This document shows, piece by piece, positions 1 through 10,287 of a stretch of 53,707 nt of DNA. This stretch comes from Moritella sp. Urea-trap-13 (GTDB lineage Bacteria > Pseudomonadota > Gammaproteobacteria > Enterobacterales > Moritellaceae). Below the pieces are notes generated by a model. It did no database searches. It was given only the letters and a program-made list of their open reading frames with translations, and was not told the origin of the DNA. The stretch is from positions 1-53,707 of the forward strand of contig NZ_PJCA01000036.1 of NCBI RefSeq assembly GCF_002836355.1, given 5' to 3'. The position numbers and the translations under genes are program-made. Numbering within the stretch: position 1 is the first letter of the stretch; each line of letters starts with the position of its first letter.

Positions 1-15
1 CGCCTCACTCAGGAC

Positions 16-45
16 GTTTAAAAAGTAACCAAAGTTACTTTAAAC
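16..45 (-). promoter_or_regulatory. Hairpin in the leader of the left rRNA-type operon
   Basis: Read on the minus strand, AAAGTAAC-TTTG-GTTACTTT forms an 8-bp stem with a 4-base loop. It can extend outward through GTTTAAA/TTTAAAC with a small bulge. It lies about 35 bases downstream of the expected start of the left rRNA-type transcript, where the right-hand operon has its boxA antitermination element. It could be a leader structure or an attenuator. The window ends before the structural RNA, so its role is open. Confidence 0.45.
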
Positions 46-82
46 ACCTTACTGAACGACGTTTGCCGTGTCAGTGGGCGCT

Positions 83-110
83 ATTATAGGCAAAAACAAT
101 TGATAGGCAA
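83..110 (-). promoter_or_regulatory. rRNA-type promoter firing leftward out of the window
   Basis: On the minus strand a -35 TTGCCT (105-110) and a perfect -10 TATAAT (83-88) are separated by 16 bases. They are followed by a GC-rich discriminator (AGCGCCC) typical of stringently controlled rRNA promoters. The downstream stretch CACTGACACGGCAA is shared with the promoter at the right edge, which runs into a clear boxA. In E. coli hemG is also followed by an rRNA operon (rrnA). The rRNA itself lies outside the window, so the assignment rests on promoter similarity and synteny. Confidence 0.75.
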
Positions 111-207
111 GCGTTTCATTACAAACCATTAAAAACACAAATCAGCGGCCACTTTAACAACACCAAAAGGTCAAAATTAATGCAAATCGAATTTAATTGC
201 GACAAAA

Positions 208-723
208 CTATAAGGTCTTAGCAAACAAACTGACTTTATCCCAATCCGTAAACTCAATATCTTTGCTTTTATCTGTACTACCACCAGTTATCTTCATGAT
301 CAGTTGAATAATAAGTGTCTGCCACCAGTTATATTTGGAATATAACAATGCACCAGCAAATACCGCTTGCTGCTTGGGAATCCAATTCGACTTAGCTAAG
401 AACGCCTGCATATAGGCATTTGTTTCAGGTGTATTCTTTTCTGCTTTTCTCGCAGTTAAATTAACACAGAAGAAACTATTATCTTTGGCTTCAAGCTGTT
501 CTTTATTGGCAGCAATAAATTGGTATAGTTTTTTATTCAAGTGACCATAGCGAACCGATGCACCGATAACCACTTTATCAAAAATAGCCATATCAATATG
601 CTGGCATTCATCAATACTCATGACTTCACAATGATACTGGTTGGTAATAGCCTCTTCGATCGCTTTAATTATCTTAAGAGTTTGCCCATCGACGGTAGAA
701 TACAGTACTAACATTTTTTTCAT
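208..723 (-). CDS. hemG: Menaquinone-dependent protoporphyrinogen IX dehydrogenase HemG
   Basis: This flavodoxin-like enzyme oxidises protoporphyrinogen IX to protoporphyrin IX late in haem synthesis, passing electrons to the respiratory quinone pool at the inner membrane. The N-terminal LVLYSTVDGQT is the FMN phosphate-binding loop; VVIGASVRYGH and FCVNLTARKAEKNTP are HemG signatures, and the basic hydrophobic C-terminal half (YSKYNWWQTLIIQLIMKITGG) matches the long-chain insertion of HemG. The predicted protein is 171 residues, slightly shorter than E. coli HemG. I chose the ATG at 723 because AAGTGGA precedes it; a GTG at 735, abutting the trkH stop, would add four residues. It is last in the yigZ-trkH-hemG run, as in E. 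coli. Confidence 0.95.
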   Translation of the reverse strand: MKKMLVLYSTVDGQTLKIIKAIEEAITNQYHCEVMSIDECQHIDMAIFDKVVIGASVRYGHLNKKLYQFIAANKEQLEAKDNSFFCVNLTARKAEKNTPETNAYMQAFLAKSNWIPKQQAVFAGALLYSKYNWWQTLIIQLIMKITGGSTDKSKDIEFTDWDKVSLFAKTL

Positions 724-735
724 TATAGGTTCCAC

Positions 736-2193
736 TTAGCTACGCCAGAAAGCAGGCGTAAATAAAATTAATAAGGTAAAAACTTCTAAACGACCAAATA
801 ACATAGCCACAACTAAAATCCATTTAGCGCTATCATTCACATCACCAAAATGTACCGACACTTGACCCAGCCCAGGTCCCAAGTTATTCAATGTTGCCAC
901 CACGGCAGAAAATGCCGACAGCTCATCCATGCCAGTCGCGATCAATGCCAGCATGCAGATGACAAATACCAAGGCGTATGCAGAAAAGAATCCCCAAACC
1001 GCATCAATAACACGATCAGGCAATACTTTTTTTCCTAACTTAATTTTATATACAGCACGTGGATGAACTAAACGTTTCATTTCACGCATACCTTGTAAAT
1101 AAAGTAACAGGATACGAACAACCTTCATACCTCCTCCGGTTGAACCGGCACAACCGCCAATAAAACTTGAGAATACTAACAGTACGGGTAAGAACAATGG
1201 CCAATCTTGGAAACTTGTCGTGGTAAAGCCAGCTGTAGTAGAAATAGACACAGCTTGGAATAACGCTTTATCCAATGCCATTTCAGGTGAATCGTAAACA
1301 CCTTTAGATAACAGTATAAAGAAGCAAATTGCAACAAGCGCCAATTGTACGAATAAAAAAGCCCGTAATTCTATATCACGAAAATAAGAACCAGGCTTGA
1401 AGCCTTTAATCGAGAATGCCGCAAAATGTAACGAAAAATTAATCCCAGCAATAATTAAGAACACCACGGTGATCAGATTAATTACGGGACTATCGAAATG
1501 GCCCATACTGCTGTCATGGGTAGAGAAACCACCAATAGCGATTGTTGAGAAACTATGCGAAATTGCATCAAACATCGTCATCCCCGCCAGCCAGAATGCC
1601 ATAGCACAAACAACCGTGAGACATAAATAAATGTACCAAAGCGCTTTTGCGGTTTCGGCTATTCGCGGTGTCATCTTCGAATCTTTAACTGGACCAGGTG
1701 TTTCAGCACGATACAACTGCATTCCGCCTATACCTAAAATAGGGAGTACCGCAACAGCAAGTACAATGATCCCCATCCCACCTAACCATTGTAGGAATTG
1801 GCGATAAAATAATAATGCTTTGGGCAATTCATCAAGCCCAACAATAACCGTCGCGCCAGTTGTGGTTAAGCCCGAAAAGGATTCAAAAAAGGCGCCAGCA
1901 ACACTGAGATTAGGTTGTTCAGAAAGAATAAAAGGTAATGCACCAATGCTACCCAGTACAGTCCAAAATAAAACCACAATTAAAAAACCTTCTTTGGCTT
2001 TTAATTCTTTTTTATAATTACGGTTTTTGTACCATAAGATACTGCCTAATACGATGCAGAAAACAAAGGAATTAATGAAGACAAGACCACCACCATCCTT
2101 GTATATTGCCGCGATCAGTGCGGGGAATATCATCGTTACACTAAAGAGGGTAACCAATATCCCTACAATTCTTAAAATTGCCCTGAATTGCAT
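736..2193 (-). CDS. trkH: Trk potassium uptake protein TrkH
   Basis: This is the membrane-embedded potassium-translocating subunit of the Trk system, which works with the cytoplasmic gating ring TrkA (not in this window). The 485-residue protein is the usual TrkH length and is hydrophobic throughout, with about ten transmembrane stretches. The four degenerate selectivity-filter loops can be seen as SGLTTTGATV, AIGGFSTHDSS, STTAGFTTTSF and TLNNLGPGLG. GGCAGSTGGGMKVVR is the conserved cytoplasmic-loop/gate region of the family. It starts 21 bases after the yigZ stop and its own stop abuts the hemG start, so the three genes are probably cotranscribed. Confidence 0.96.
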   Translation of the reverse strand: MQFRAILRIVGILVTLFSVTMIFPALIAAIYKDGGGLVFINSFVFCIVLGSILWYKNRNYKKELKAKEGFLIVVLFWTVLGSIGALPFILSEQPNLSVAGAFFESFSGLTTTGATVIVGLDELPKALLFYRQFLQWLGGMGIIVLAVAVLPILGIGGMQLYRAETPGPVKDSKMTPRIAETAKALWYIYLCLTVVCAMAFWLAGMTMFDAISHSFSTIAIGGFSTHDSSMGHFDSPVINLITVVFLIIAGINFSLHFAAFSIKGFKPGSYFRDIELRAFLFVQLALVAICFFILLSKGVYDSPEMALDKALFQAVSISTTAGFTTTSFQDWPLFLPVLLVFSSFIGGCAGSTGGGMKVVRILLLYLQGMREMKRLVHPRAVYKIKLGKKVLPDRVIDAVWGFFSAYALVFVICMLALIATGMDELSAFSAVVATLNNLGPGLGQVSVHFGDVNDSAKWILVVAMLFGRLEVFTLLILFTPAFWRS

Positions 2194-2214
2194 TATTATT
2201 TTTATCCCTAAATA

Positions 2215-2835
2215 TTAATCGACCACTTTGACATTAACTTGGCCATTGGTTTTATTTTTAACAGCTGTAATGAAGGCTTGAACATGCCTCGCATCAACAT
2301 CAAGCTGCATGACGACTCGCTCACCATATTCAGCATGTCTTAATTTACCATTATATACTGAAAATAAACTCTCTATTGCAGCTATTTGGGCATAATCACA
2401 TGTTAAGTTAAGTTCTGTATATATAAGGCATTCAATCGGTTCTATTAATTTAAGTATTTGCTGCACACCGCCAGCATAAGCACGCACTAATCCGCCAGTG
2501 CCTAATTTAATACCACCATAATAACGCACAACAACAGCGGTCATTTCACCAACATCACTACCCAGTAAACAATTAAGGATAGGTTTGCCCGCAGTACCAG
2601 AAGGCTCACCGTCATCACTAAAACCATACTGCTGACCATCACTTGGTCTACCAGCAACAAACGCCCAACAGTGATGACGCGCACTAGGGTGCAGCGCTTT
2701 AATCTCCCGCACCAATTGCTCCGCCGCTTGGCGTCCTTTGGTCGGCGTAAGATAAGTGATAAAACGGCTTTTTTTTATTTCTTCAGTGTATTCATAAGTC
2801 TGTTCTAAAACAAAATAAGGACTATTCGCTGTCAT
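2215..2835 (-). CDS. yigZ: YigZ, IMPACT-family protein
   Basis: A 206-residue member of the YigZ/IMPACT (UPF0029) family, whose cellular role in bacteria is not well defined; eukaryotic relatives act on the Gcn2 translation-stress pathway. The N-terminal domain contains the signature region HHCWAFVAGRP...YGFSDDGEPSGTAGKPIL and VVVRYYGGIKLGTGGLVRAY, about residues 50-125. The C-terminal part is a ferredoxin-like domain (residues 135-206). The ATG at 2835 has an AGGA element seven bases upstream. It heads the yigZ-trkH-hemG group. In E. coli pepQ lies upstream; here that gene is absent and yigZ is directly divergent from fadB. Confidence 0.92.
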   Translation of the reverse strand: MTANSPYFVLEQTYEYTEEIKKSRFITYLTPTKGRQAAEQLVREIKALHPSARHHCWAFVAGRPSDGQQYGFSDDGEPSGTAGKPILNCLLGSDVGEMTAVVVRYYGGIKLGTGGLVRAYAGGVQQILKLIEPIECLIYTELNLTCDYAQIAAIESLFSVYNGKLRHAEYGERVVMQLDVDARHVQAFITAVKNKTNGQVNVKVVD

Positions 2836-3199
2836 TTATATCCTGAGTATATTCTACTATAAAAGGTGAACATCACCATTCTACTGTTATATGCTTGTTG
2901 ATAATAGCAGGTTCAGGATCACAATTTTTAAAAGTTAAGTGATGACCAATTTATCTTCATTAAATATTCATCAACAAACATCCAACAATTAAAAACAGTT
3001 GTAAGCTGAACACTTTACAGTTAATAAAACTAAATAAATCTAACAATAAGAAATTAAACACTTAAAAAGCACTTAAACTGATTGCCGATAGCCAGTTTCA
3101 AAGGTAAATAAGTCATTTCGCTCGCATTATCCCGAACTTCACCTTAGCGTCATTAATACTACTTAGTGATTAGTCAGCAGTCGTACAACCAAGAAAAAG

Positions 3200-3215
3200 T
3201 TAAACGGCCGTTTAA
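3200..3215. promoter_or_regulatory. Perfect 16-bp palindrome, PsrA-like operator upstream of fadBA
   Basis: TTAAACGGCCGTTTAA is a perfect palindrome lying 118 bases before the fadB start in the 497-base gap between yigZ and fadB (2836-3332). Its core AAAC-N4-GTTT fits the known binding pattern of PsrA, the TetR-type fatty acid degradation repressor of pseudomonads and Shewanella. I see no good match to the E. coli FadR operator, although an imperfect ACCAG/CTGGT inverted repeat occurs at about 3260-3282. The remainder of the gap is AT-rich with no gene. The PsrA link is an inference from motif and position. Confidence 0.55.
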
Positions 3216-3332
3216 AATAAGTGTTGAAATATTGTGAAATTATCGACAGAATGAGATCAACCAGTACCCTACATAGCTGGTAAATAGCAAACGGAGCTGA
3301 TGATCACCATCGCTTTAGCAAGGAGAAACGTA

Positions 3333-5477
3333 ATGATTTACCAAGCCGAACAACTCTCGGTCACTCTATTAGAAGATGGCATCGCAGAATTAAAATATGA
3401 CGCGAAAGGCCCTGTTAATAAATTTGATCAAGCAACATTACAAGCATTAACTGAAGCTGTAAAAGTATTACAGACTAATTCAGATATTAAAGGATTAATT
3501 CAAACATCAGGCAAAGGTGCATTCATCGTTGGCGCTGATATCACTGAATTCCTCGAGCTGTTTAAACTACCAGACGCTGAATTATTAGGTTGGTTGGAAC
3601 AAGCAAATGCAGTATTCAATGCGATTGAAGACCTGCCATATCCAACAATCTCAGCAGTAAACGGTCATGCACTTGGCGGTGGCTGTGAAGCAATTCTAGC
3701 GACTGACTTCCGTGTTGCAGACACGACGGCACGTATCGGTTTACCTGAGACTAAATTAGGTATCATGCCTGGTTTCGGTGGCACAGTACGTTTACCACGT
3801 CTAATCGGCGCTGATAATGCCGTTGAGTGGATCACAACTGGTAAAGATTATAAAGCACCTGCGGCCCTTAAGTTTGGCACTGTAGATGCGGTTGTAGCAC
3901 CCGAGAAATTACGTGATGCTGCACTATCTATGATTAAAGATGCGATTGCAGGCAAACTAGACTGGCAATCACGTCGTGCGCAAAAACAAGCGCCGTTAGG
4001 TCTAAATAAAATTGAAGCGACCATGAGTTTCTCTACTGCACTTGGTATGGTATACGCGAAAGCAGGTAAACATTACCCAGCACCAACGGCTGCAGTGAAG
4101 ACAATTCAAGCAGCAGCAAGAATGGACCGTACCGGTGCACTTGGTGCAGAAGCAGCAACATTCATTAAACTTGCTAAAACAGATGCAGCACAAGCATTAG
4201 TTGGCTTATTCCTGAGCGACCAAGCACTAAAAGCTGGCGCAAAGAAAGCAGCAAAAGCAGGTAAAGCAACCAATAAAGCCGCTGTACTTGGCGCTGGTAT
4301 CATGGGTGGCGGTATCGCTTACCAATCAGCAGTTAAAGGCACGCCAGTGATCATGAAAGATATCAACGATGCTGCATTAGATCTTGGTATGGCGACAGCG
4401 TCTGGTTTATTAACAACGCAACTGAAACGCGGTCGTATTGACGGCGCTAAACTAGCGAAAGTGATTTCTTCAATCACCCCAACGCTAAGCTATAACTCAG
4501 TTGATGAAGCTGACATTATTGTTGAAGCGGTTGTTGAAAATCCAAAAATTAAAGCAGCGGTATTAGCTGAATTAGAAGATAACGTCAGTGCTGACACAGT
4601 CATTACGTCGAACACATCTACTATCCCAATTAATGTACTTGCGAAGAACTTGAAACGCCCAGAACAATTCTGTGGTATGCATTTCTTCAACCCTGTACAC
4701 AAAATGCCATTAGTTGAAATCATCCGTGGTGAGAAATCATCAGATGAAACAATTGCGACGACTGTTGCATACGCAGCTAAAATGGGCAAAACGCCTATCG
4801 TTGTAAACGACTGCCCTGGTTTCTTTGTAAACCGTGTATTGTTCCCTTACTTCTTCGGTTTCTCAAAACTCATCGCAGATGGTGCTGACTTTGTTGCTGT
4901 TGATAAAGTAATGGAAAAACAATTTGGTTGGCCAATGGGTCCAGCATATCTACTCGATGTTGTTGGTATTGATACTGGTCACCATGCCGCAGCTGTTATG
5001 GCTGAAGGTTTCCCTGAGCGTATGGCGAAAACAGGCAAAGATGCAATCGATGTGATGTTTGACGCAACACGTTATGGCCAGAAAAATGGTGTTGGTTTCT
5101 ATTCTTATGCAAAAGACCGTCGTGGTCGCGTACAGAAAACACCAGAAGCGAAAAGCTATGAACTACTTGCTGAAGTCGCTGGCGAAAAAGCTGACTTCAC
5201 TAAAGATGATATCATTGCTCGCTGTATGATCCCGATGATTAACGAAGTTGTTCGTTGTCTTGAAGAAGGTATTGTTGCTACACCTGGTGATGCTGATATG
5301 GCACTTATCTATGGTATTGGCTTCCCTCCATTCCGTGGTGGTGTATTCCGTTACCTAGATACTATGGGTCTAGATAAATACATTGAATTAGCAGATTCAT
5401 TTGCTGATTTAGGACCGCTTTACCAAGTAACTGATGGCTTGCGTCAACGCGCAGCTGACGGCAAAACTTTTTACTAA
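3333..5477 (+). CDS. fadB: Fatty acid oxidation complex alpha subunit FadB
   Basis: Multifunctional alpha subunit of aerobic beta-oxidation, with enoyl-CoA hydratase/isomerase and 3-hydroxyacyl-CoA dehydrogenase activities; it forms an alpha2beta2 complex with FadA. The N-terminal crotonase domain (about 1-190) carries the oxyanion-hole and acid/base residues in GHALGGGCE (Glu119) and GLPETKLG (Glu139), numbered as in E. coli. The dehydrogenase domain begins with the NAD-binding [12 protein letters not shown] (about 317-327) and has the HFFNPVH catalytic motif and the GFFVNR region. The 714-residue length fits the family. The ATG at 3333 has AAGGAG seven bases upstream and gives the family N-terminus MIYQ; the in-frame ATG at 3300 would add 11 residues with no family support. 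Confidence 0.97.
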   Translation: MIYQAEQLSVTLLEDGIAELKYDAKGPVNKFDQATLQALTEAVKVLQTNSDIKGLIQTSGKGAFIVGADITEFLELFKLPDAELLGWLEQANAVFNAIEDLPYPTISAVNGHALGGGCEAILATDFRVADTTARIGLPETKLGIMPGFGGTVRLPRLIGADNAVEWITTGKDYKAPAALKFGTVDAVVAPEKLRDAALSMIKDAIAGKLDWQSRRAQKQAPLGLNKIEATMSFSTALGMVYAKAGKHYPAPTAAVKTIQAAARMDRTGALGAEAATFIKLAKTDAAQALVGLFLSDQALKAGAKKAAKAGKATNKAAVLGAGIMGGGIAYQSAVKGTPVIMKDINDAALDLGMATASGLLTTQLKRGRIDGAKLAKVISSITPTLSYNSVDEADIIVEAVVENPKIKAAVLAELEDNVSADTVITSNTSTIPINVLAKNLKRPEQFCGMHFFNPVHKMPLVEIIRGEKSSDETIATTVAYAAKMGKTPIVVNDCPGFFVNRVLFPYFFGFSKLIADGADFVAVDKVMEKQFGWPMGPAYLLDVVGIDTGHHAAAVMAEGFPERMAKTGKDAIDVMFDATRYGQKNGVGFYSYAKDRRGRVQKTPEAKSYELLAEVAGEKADFTKDDIIARCMIPMINEVVRCLEEGIVATPGDADMALIYGIGFPPFRGGVFRYLDTMGLDKYIELADSFADLGPLYQVTDGLRQRAADGKTFY

Positions 5478-6668
<1,191 letters not shown>

Positions 6669-6707
6669 TAAAGACTGTACAAAACATACGGTTATTTAAT
6701 CTATATC

Positions 6708-6739
6708 AAGCCAACTATGACGATAGTTGGCTTTTTTTT
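6708..6739 (+). terminator. Rho-independent terminator of fadBA
   Basis: An 11-bp perfect stem, AAGCCAACTAT / ATAGTTGGCTT, closes a four-base loop (GACG) and runs into a T tract. It is 40 bases downstream of the fadA stop. Confidence 0.92.
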
Positions 6740-6809
6740 ATGTTCTTCTTGAAATTTCCCGCTCCAAGCTGTTCAATACAAGTTACGCAATGTAAATAAT
6801 GGACTGGGC

Positions 6810-7523
6810 ATGAGCACAAAAAAGCAAATATTAGTCGTTGACGACGATGTTGAGATCAAAGAGTTACTCAGTGAATATCTCGATCAAGCTGGATTTTCAG
6901 TGCTAACCGCTGGCGAAGGCAAGGAAATGCAACGCGTATTAGCCACCAATACCCCCGATCTAATCGTCCTAGACGTGATGATGCCCGGCGATGATGGTTT
7001 TACCTTATGTCAAAAAATCCGCCGCACCTCGCAAGTGCCTATCATTATGCTAACCGCCAATTCAGATGAAGCAGATCGCATTGTTGGGCTAGAAATTGGC
7101 GCAGATGATTACATGGCGAAACCCTTTAGCCCACGAGAATTACTGGCGCGCATTAAAGCTTTGTTGCGCCGCTCAAGTTATACCAAACCAACCCAAGGCC
7201 GCTATTTTATTTTTGCCAATTGGAAGCTCGATACATTAACACGGCAATTAATTAGCTTAACCGATAATAGCGCGACGGAATTATCTGGTAGTGAATTTAA
7301 TATGTTGAAACTGTTTGTAACTAATCCCAATCAAGTACTCGATCGAGATGCGCTTTCTGATGCAACCCGTGGTCGCGAAGCCTTGCCACTGGAACGTGGT
7401 ATCGATATTCAACTCAGTCGTTTACGCCAAAAGCTCGGCGATAACAGTAAAAGCCCAACATTAATCAAAACTATCCGTGGACGTGGTTATGTGTTGATCA
7501 CCGAAGTCTCTTATGACGATTAA
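6810..7523 (+). CDS. OmpR-family response regulator, GltR-like
   Basis: A 237-residue two-component response regulator. The receiver domain (about 5-120) has the acidic pocket VVDDD (residues 9-13), phospho-acceptor Asp55 in LIVLDVMMPG, the threonine in IIMLTAN and the lysine in MAKPFSPREL. The C-terminal winged-helix DNA-binding domain (about 140-232) has the OmpR pattern SGSEFNMLKLF...RGIDIQLSRLRQKLGD...IKTIRGRGYVL. The next gene, a sensor kinase, starts inside its 3' end with an 11-base overlap, so the two are a translationally coupled pair. Because the third gene encodes a GtsA-like sugar-binding protein, this may be a relative of Pseudomonas GltR, which controls glucose uptake; that specific name is inferred. 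Confidence 0.9.
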   Translation: MSTKKQILVVDDDVEIKELLSEYLDQAGFSVLTAGEGKEMQRVLATNTPDLIVLDVMMPGDDGFTLCQKIRRTSQVPIIMLTANSDEADRIVGLEIGADDYMAKPFSPRELLARIKALLRRSSYTKPTQGRYFIFANWKLDTLTRQLISLTDNSATELSGSEFNMLKLFVTNPNQVLDRDALSDATRGREALPLERGIDIQLSRLRQKLGDNSKSPTLIKTIRGRGYVLITEVSYDD

Positions 7524-8982
7524 AGAACATATTTTTCGCCAATTACCCAGTTCTTTGGTCTCGAGAATGTTATTACTGACGCTGTTATCCATCGTGACAG
7601 CGCAATTAATCTCAACCAGTATTTGGTATAACTTCAGTAAAGACAAGGAACGAGAAGGCTTAAAAAACACTGCTGAAGGCATGGCGCAAAACATCGCTTC
7701 AACCGCGACTTTCTTTAAATCTTTACCGCTGCAATATCGTCATATCGTACTAGAACAGTTACGCGACTTTGGTGGCAGTCGCTATTTTGTATCATTAAAT
7801 TCAGTCGAAATTGATATTGACCCCGTTGAAAATAGCGCAATGAAACGTGTGGTACTGGATGAATTCCAACGTGTGTTCGGTGACAAACTGGGCAATAATA
7901 TCGTCATTAAGACCGAGTTTTCACATCCAAAAACCTTACACGTGCTGAACAACGATACCCTATTATCGGAATTACCCCGCTCTTGGGCGCATTATTCATT
8001 GACCTTAGAACCGTTAAATCCGCCAGTATTAGTCATCCAAATGATGCTGGCACCAGATGAATGGCTATACATTGCAGCATTACTACCAACCCCTTACGTC
8101 TCGCTCAATGACAACTTAGTCAGTAATGATCAACTGTTTTTTATCTTTTTGATCACCGCCAATTTAATGTGGATGATTTACGTATTAGTAAGCTGGCAAA
8201 CCAAGCCACTTAAAAACCTTGCCGCAGCGGCTGCAACATTAAGTCAGGATTTAGATCAGCCCTTACTCGCAGAAAAAGGCGCATCTGAATTAGTCATCGC
8301 CACTAAAGCATTTAACCGCATGCACTTACGTATAAAACGCTATATCGACGATCGCGAACGCTTATTTCGCTCCATTTCTCACGATTTAAAAACCCCCATC
8401 ACCCGCTTACGTTTACGCGCTGAACTATTGAATGATGATGCCAAAACCGCCAAATTTAATAATGACCTAGACCAATTAGAAATGATGGTAAAGGGCGCGC
8501 TACAATGTGTCAAAGATACCGACATTCATGAAAACAATGCCTTAATTGATATCCAAGAATTGCTTTATGACATTACTGAACACCATAATCGCAATGAAGA
8601 AAAAGTCACTTTTGAATTTCCTAAAATTGAGATTCACTATCATGGTAAACCGTTAGCGATTAAACGCTGCTTAACCAACTTGGTTGAAAACGCGATAAAA
8701 TATGGTGATTTTTTACATCTAATTGTCGAGCAGCAACAAGAACATATCGTTATTTGTCTGATTGATTCAGGACCCGGTATTCCAGAAGACATGTTAGAAG
8801 ATATATTCACCCCCTATACGCGTATTGCCCAAGACACCGATGGTTCCGGTTTAGGCTTAAGCATTGCCCGTAATATTGCCAGTGCCCACGGTGGTACGTT
8901 GACCTTACATAATCGAGAAAATTCAGGACTTAAAGTGATCTTACGACTCCCGCATAAACCTTCATCACGAGCACAGTCATGA
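7513..8982 (+). CDS. Sensor histidine kinase, GtrS-like
   Basis: A 489-residue membrane histidine kinase paired with the upstream regulator. It has a first membrane segment (about 17-38), a periplasmic domain of about 165 residues, a second membrane segment (about 208-228) and a HAMP-type linker with the WQTKPLKNL start. The dimerisation/phospho-acceptor motif FRSISHDLKTPITRLR gives His290. The ATPase domain has the N box (NLVENAIKYGD), G1 (DSGPGIP) and G2 (GSGLGLSIA). Its stop overlaps the start of the solute-binding protein gene by four bases (ATGA), which suggests the binding protein may act with the periplasmic domain. The ligand is unknown; a sugar signal is inferred from context. Confidence 0.9.
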   Translation: MTIKEHIFRQLPSSLVSRMLLLTLLSIVTAQLISTSIWYNFSKDKEREGLKNTAEGMAQNIASTATFFKSLPLQYRHIVLEQLRDFGGSRYFVSLNSVEIDIDPVENSAMKRVVLDEFQRVFGDKLGNNIVIKTEFSHPKTLHVLNNDTLLSELPRSWAHYSLTLEPLNPPVLVIQMMLAPDEWLYIAALLPTPYVSLNDNLVSNDQLFFIFLITANLMWMIYVLVSWQTKPLKNLAAAAATLSQDLDQPLLAEKGASELVIATKAFNRMHLRIKRYIDDRERLFRSISHDLKTPITRLRLRAELLNDDAKTAKFNNDLDQLEMMVKGALQCVKDTDIHENNALIDIQELLYDITEHHNRNEEKVTFEFPKIEIHYHGKPLAIKRCLTNLVENAIKYGDFLHLIVEQQQEHIVICLIDSGPGIPEDMLEDIFTPYTRIAQDTDGSGLGLSIARNIASAHGGTLTLHNRENSGLKVILRLPHKPSSRAQS

Positions 8983-10247
8983 ATACCATCAGCAGCAATC
9001 GCATCACACGACTGTTTATATTATTGCATCTTTTATTCACGTTTTCCGCCTCAGCAAGCCAAGTAGAAGTATTACATTGGTGGACATCGGGTGGTGAGCT
9101 TGATGCCCTCAGCGAGCTACAAGATAAAGTTGAAGAAACAGATAATACTTGGCTCGACTTTGCCATTAAAGGCGGCGGTGGTAATAGCGCCTTAACGGTA
9201 TTACGCTCACGAGCGGTGTCAGGTAATCCGCCAACAGCCGCGTTAATTAAGGGCCACAATATTCAAGAGTGGGCCAAATTAGGCTTCCTTACCTCGCTCG
9301 ACGATATTGCCAAGCGCGAGCAATGGGATAAAAAACTGCCTGAATTCATTAAGCCGATAATGAAATACCAAGGTCACTATGTCGCAGTGCCCATTAATAT
9401 TCATCGTATTAATTGGTTATGGTTCAATGCAAAAGTATTTAAACAAGCAAACATTGCAATTCCGCGAAATCTTACCGAGCTGATAACGGCATTACCACAA
9501 CTCGAGGTCGCGGGTTATTTACCCATTGCCCACACTTCAGAACCTTGGGCCGACGCGATCTTATTTGAATCGATCAGCTTATCGATACTGGGTGCAGAAC
9601 AATATAAGCAAGCCTTTGTCGAGCTAAACCCACAGGTATTAGCCTCTCCAGCGATGATCCAAGCATTCGCCAAGTTACGTACCATCTCATTATTTATTGA
9701 TGATAATGCTAAAAATCGGACTTGGGAACAATCGACTAGATTACTCATTGAAGATAAAGCAGCAATACAAATTATGGGTGATTGGGTCGCAGGTAAGTTA
9801 CTACAAGAAAAGCAGAAATTAAATACCAAAATACGCTGTATCGAATTTCCAGGCAGTGAAGGTATATTCAGTTACAACGTTGATAGCTTTGCTTTTTTCA
9901 AATTAAGAAGTGTATCATCAGACGTCAAAAAAGCGCAGGACACCTTAGCTAGTATCATATTAACACCAGCATTGCAGCGTGACTTTAACGCTAAAAAAGG
10001 CTCTTTGCCAATCATTAACACCCTTGATGAACGTCAGTTTAATCCCTGCTCACAACAAGCATACCAAGACTATCAACAAGCAATGCGAGACGGTACGTTA
10101 GTCCCTACTTTCTCACAAGCCATGGCTACAACGACCTATGTACAATCGGCAATAACACAAGTCATCAGCAACTTCATTTATGATAAAAGCATTAGTAATG
10201 AAGCAGCTGTAGTGCAACTCACCAATGCAATAAAAGCAGCACAGTAG
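8979..10247 (+). CDS. Periplasmic sugar-binding protein, GtsA/glucose-mannose type, without transporter genes
   Basis: A 422-residue family 1 extracellular solute-binding protein. A signal peptide ends at about residue 26 (SASA then SQVEV). The mature N-terminus VEVLHWWTSGGE and the following AIKGGGGNSALTVLRSRAVSGNPP and IKGHNIQEWA strongly resemble glucose/mannose-binding proteins such as Pseudomonas GtsA. It is the third gene of the response regulator-kinase-binding protein unit, overlapping the kinase stop by four bases. No permease or ATPase gene follows; the next gene is a yccS homologue. It may deliver sugar to a transporter encoded elsewhere or serve as the ligand sensor for the kinase; the sequence alone does not decide. 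Confidence 0.88.
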   Translation: MNTISSNRITRLFILLHLLFTFSASASQVEVLHWWTSGGELDALSELQDKVEETDNTWLDFAIKGGGGNSALTVLRSRAVSGNPPTAALIKGHNIQEWAKLGFLTSLDDIAKREQWDKKLPEFIKPIMKYQGHYVAVPINIHRINWLWFNAKVFKQANIAIPRNLTELITALPQLEVAGYLPIAHTSEPWADAILFESISLSILGAEQYKQAFVELNPQVLASPAMIQAFAKLRTISLFIDDNAKNRTWEQSTRLLIEDKAAIQIMGDWVAGKLLQEKQKLNTKIRCIEFPGSEGIFSYNVDSFAFFKLRSVSSDVKKAQDTLASIILTPALQRDFNAKKGSLPIINTLDERQFNPCSQQAYQDYQQAMRDGTLVPTFSQAMATTTYVQSAITQVISNFIYDKSISNEAAVVQLTNAIKAAQ

Positions 10248-10287
10248 GTATGATTATCTACAATATTTTATACGGAGCGCAATACAC

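Noticed and set aside
850-2218. Several plus-strand open frames opposite trkH.
   Set aside because: They are short, lack ribosome sites and lie fully inside the well-supported trkH coding sequence.
3256-3290. FadR operator before fadB from ACCAG...CTGGT.
   Set aside because: Arm spacing and flanks do not match the compact FadR palindrome; the PsrA-like palindrome is a much better motif.
3300-3332. A short leader peptide or longer FadB start at 3300.
   Set aside because: The ATG is in frame with fadB and lacks a good ribosome site, while ATG 3333 has AAGGAG and gives the family N-terminus.
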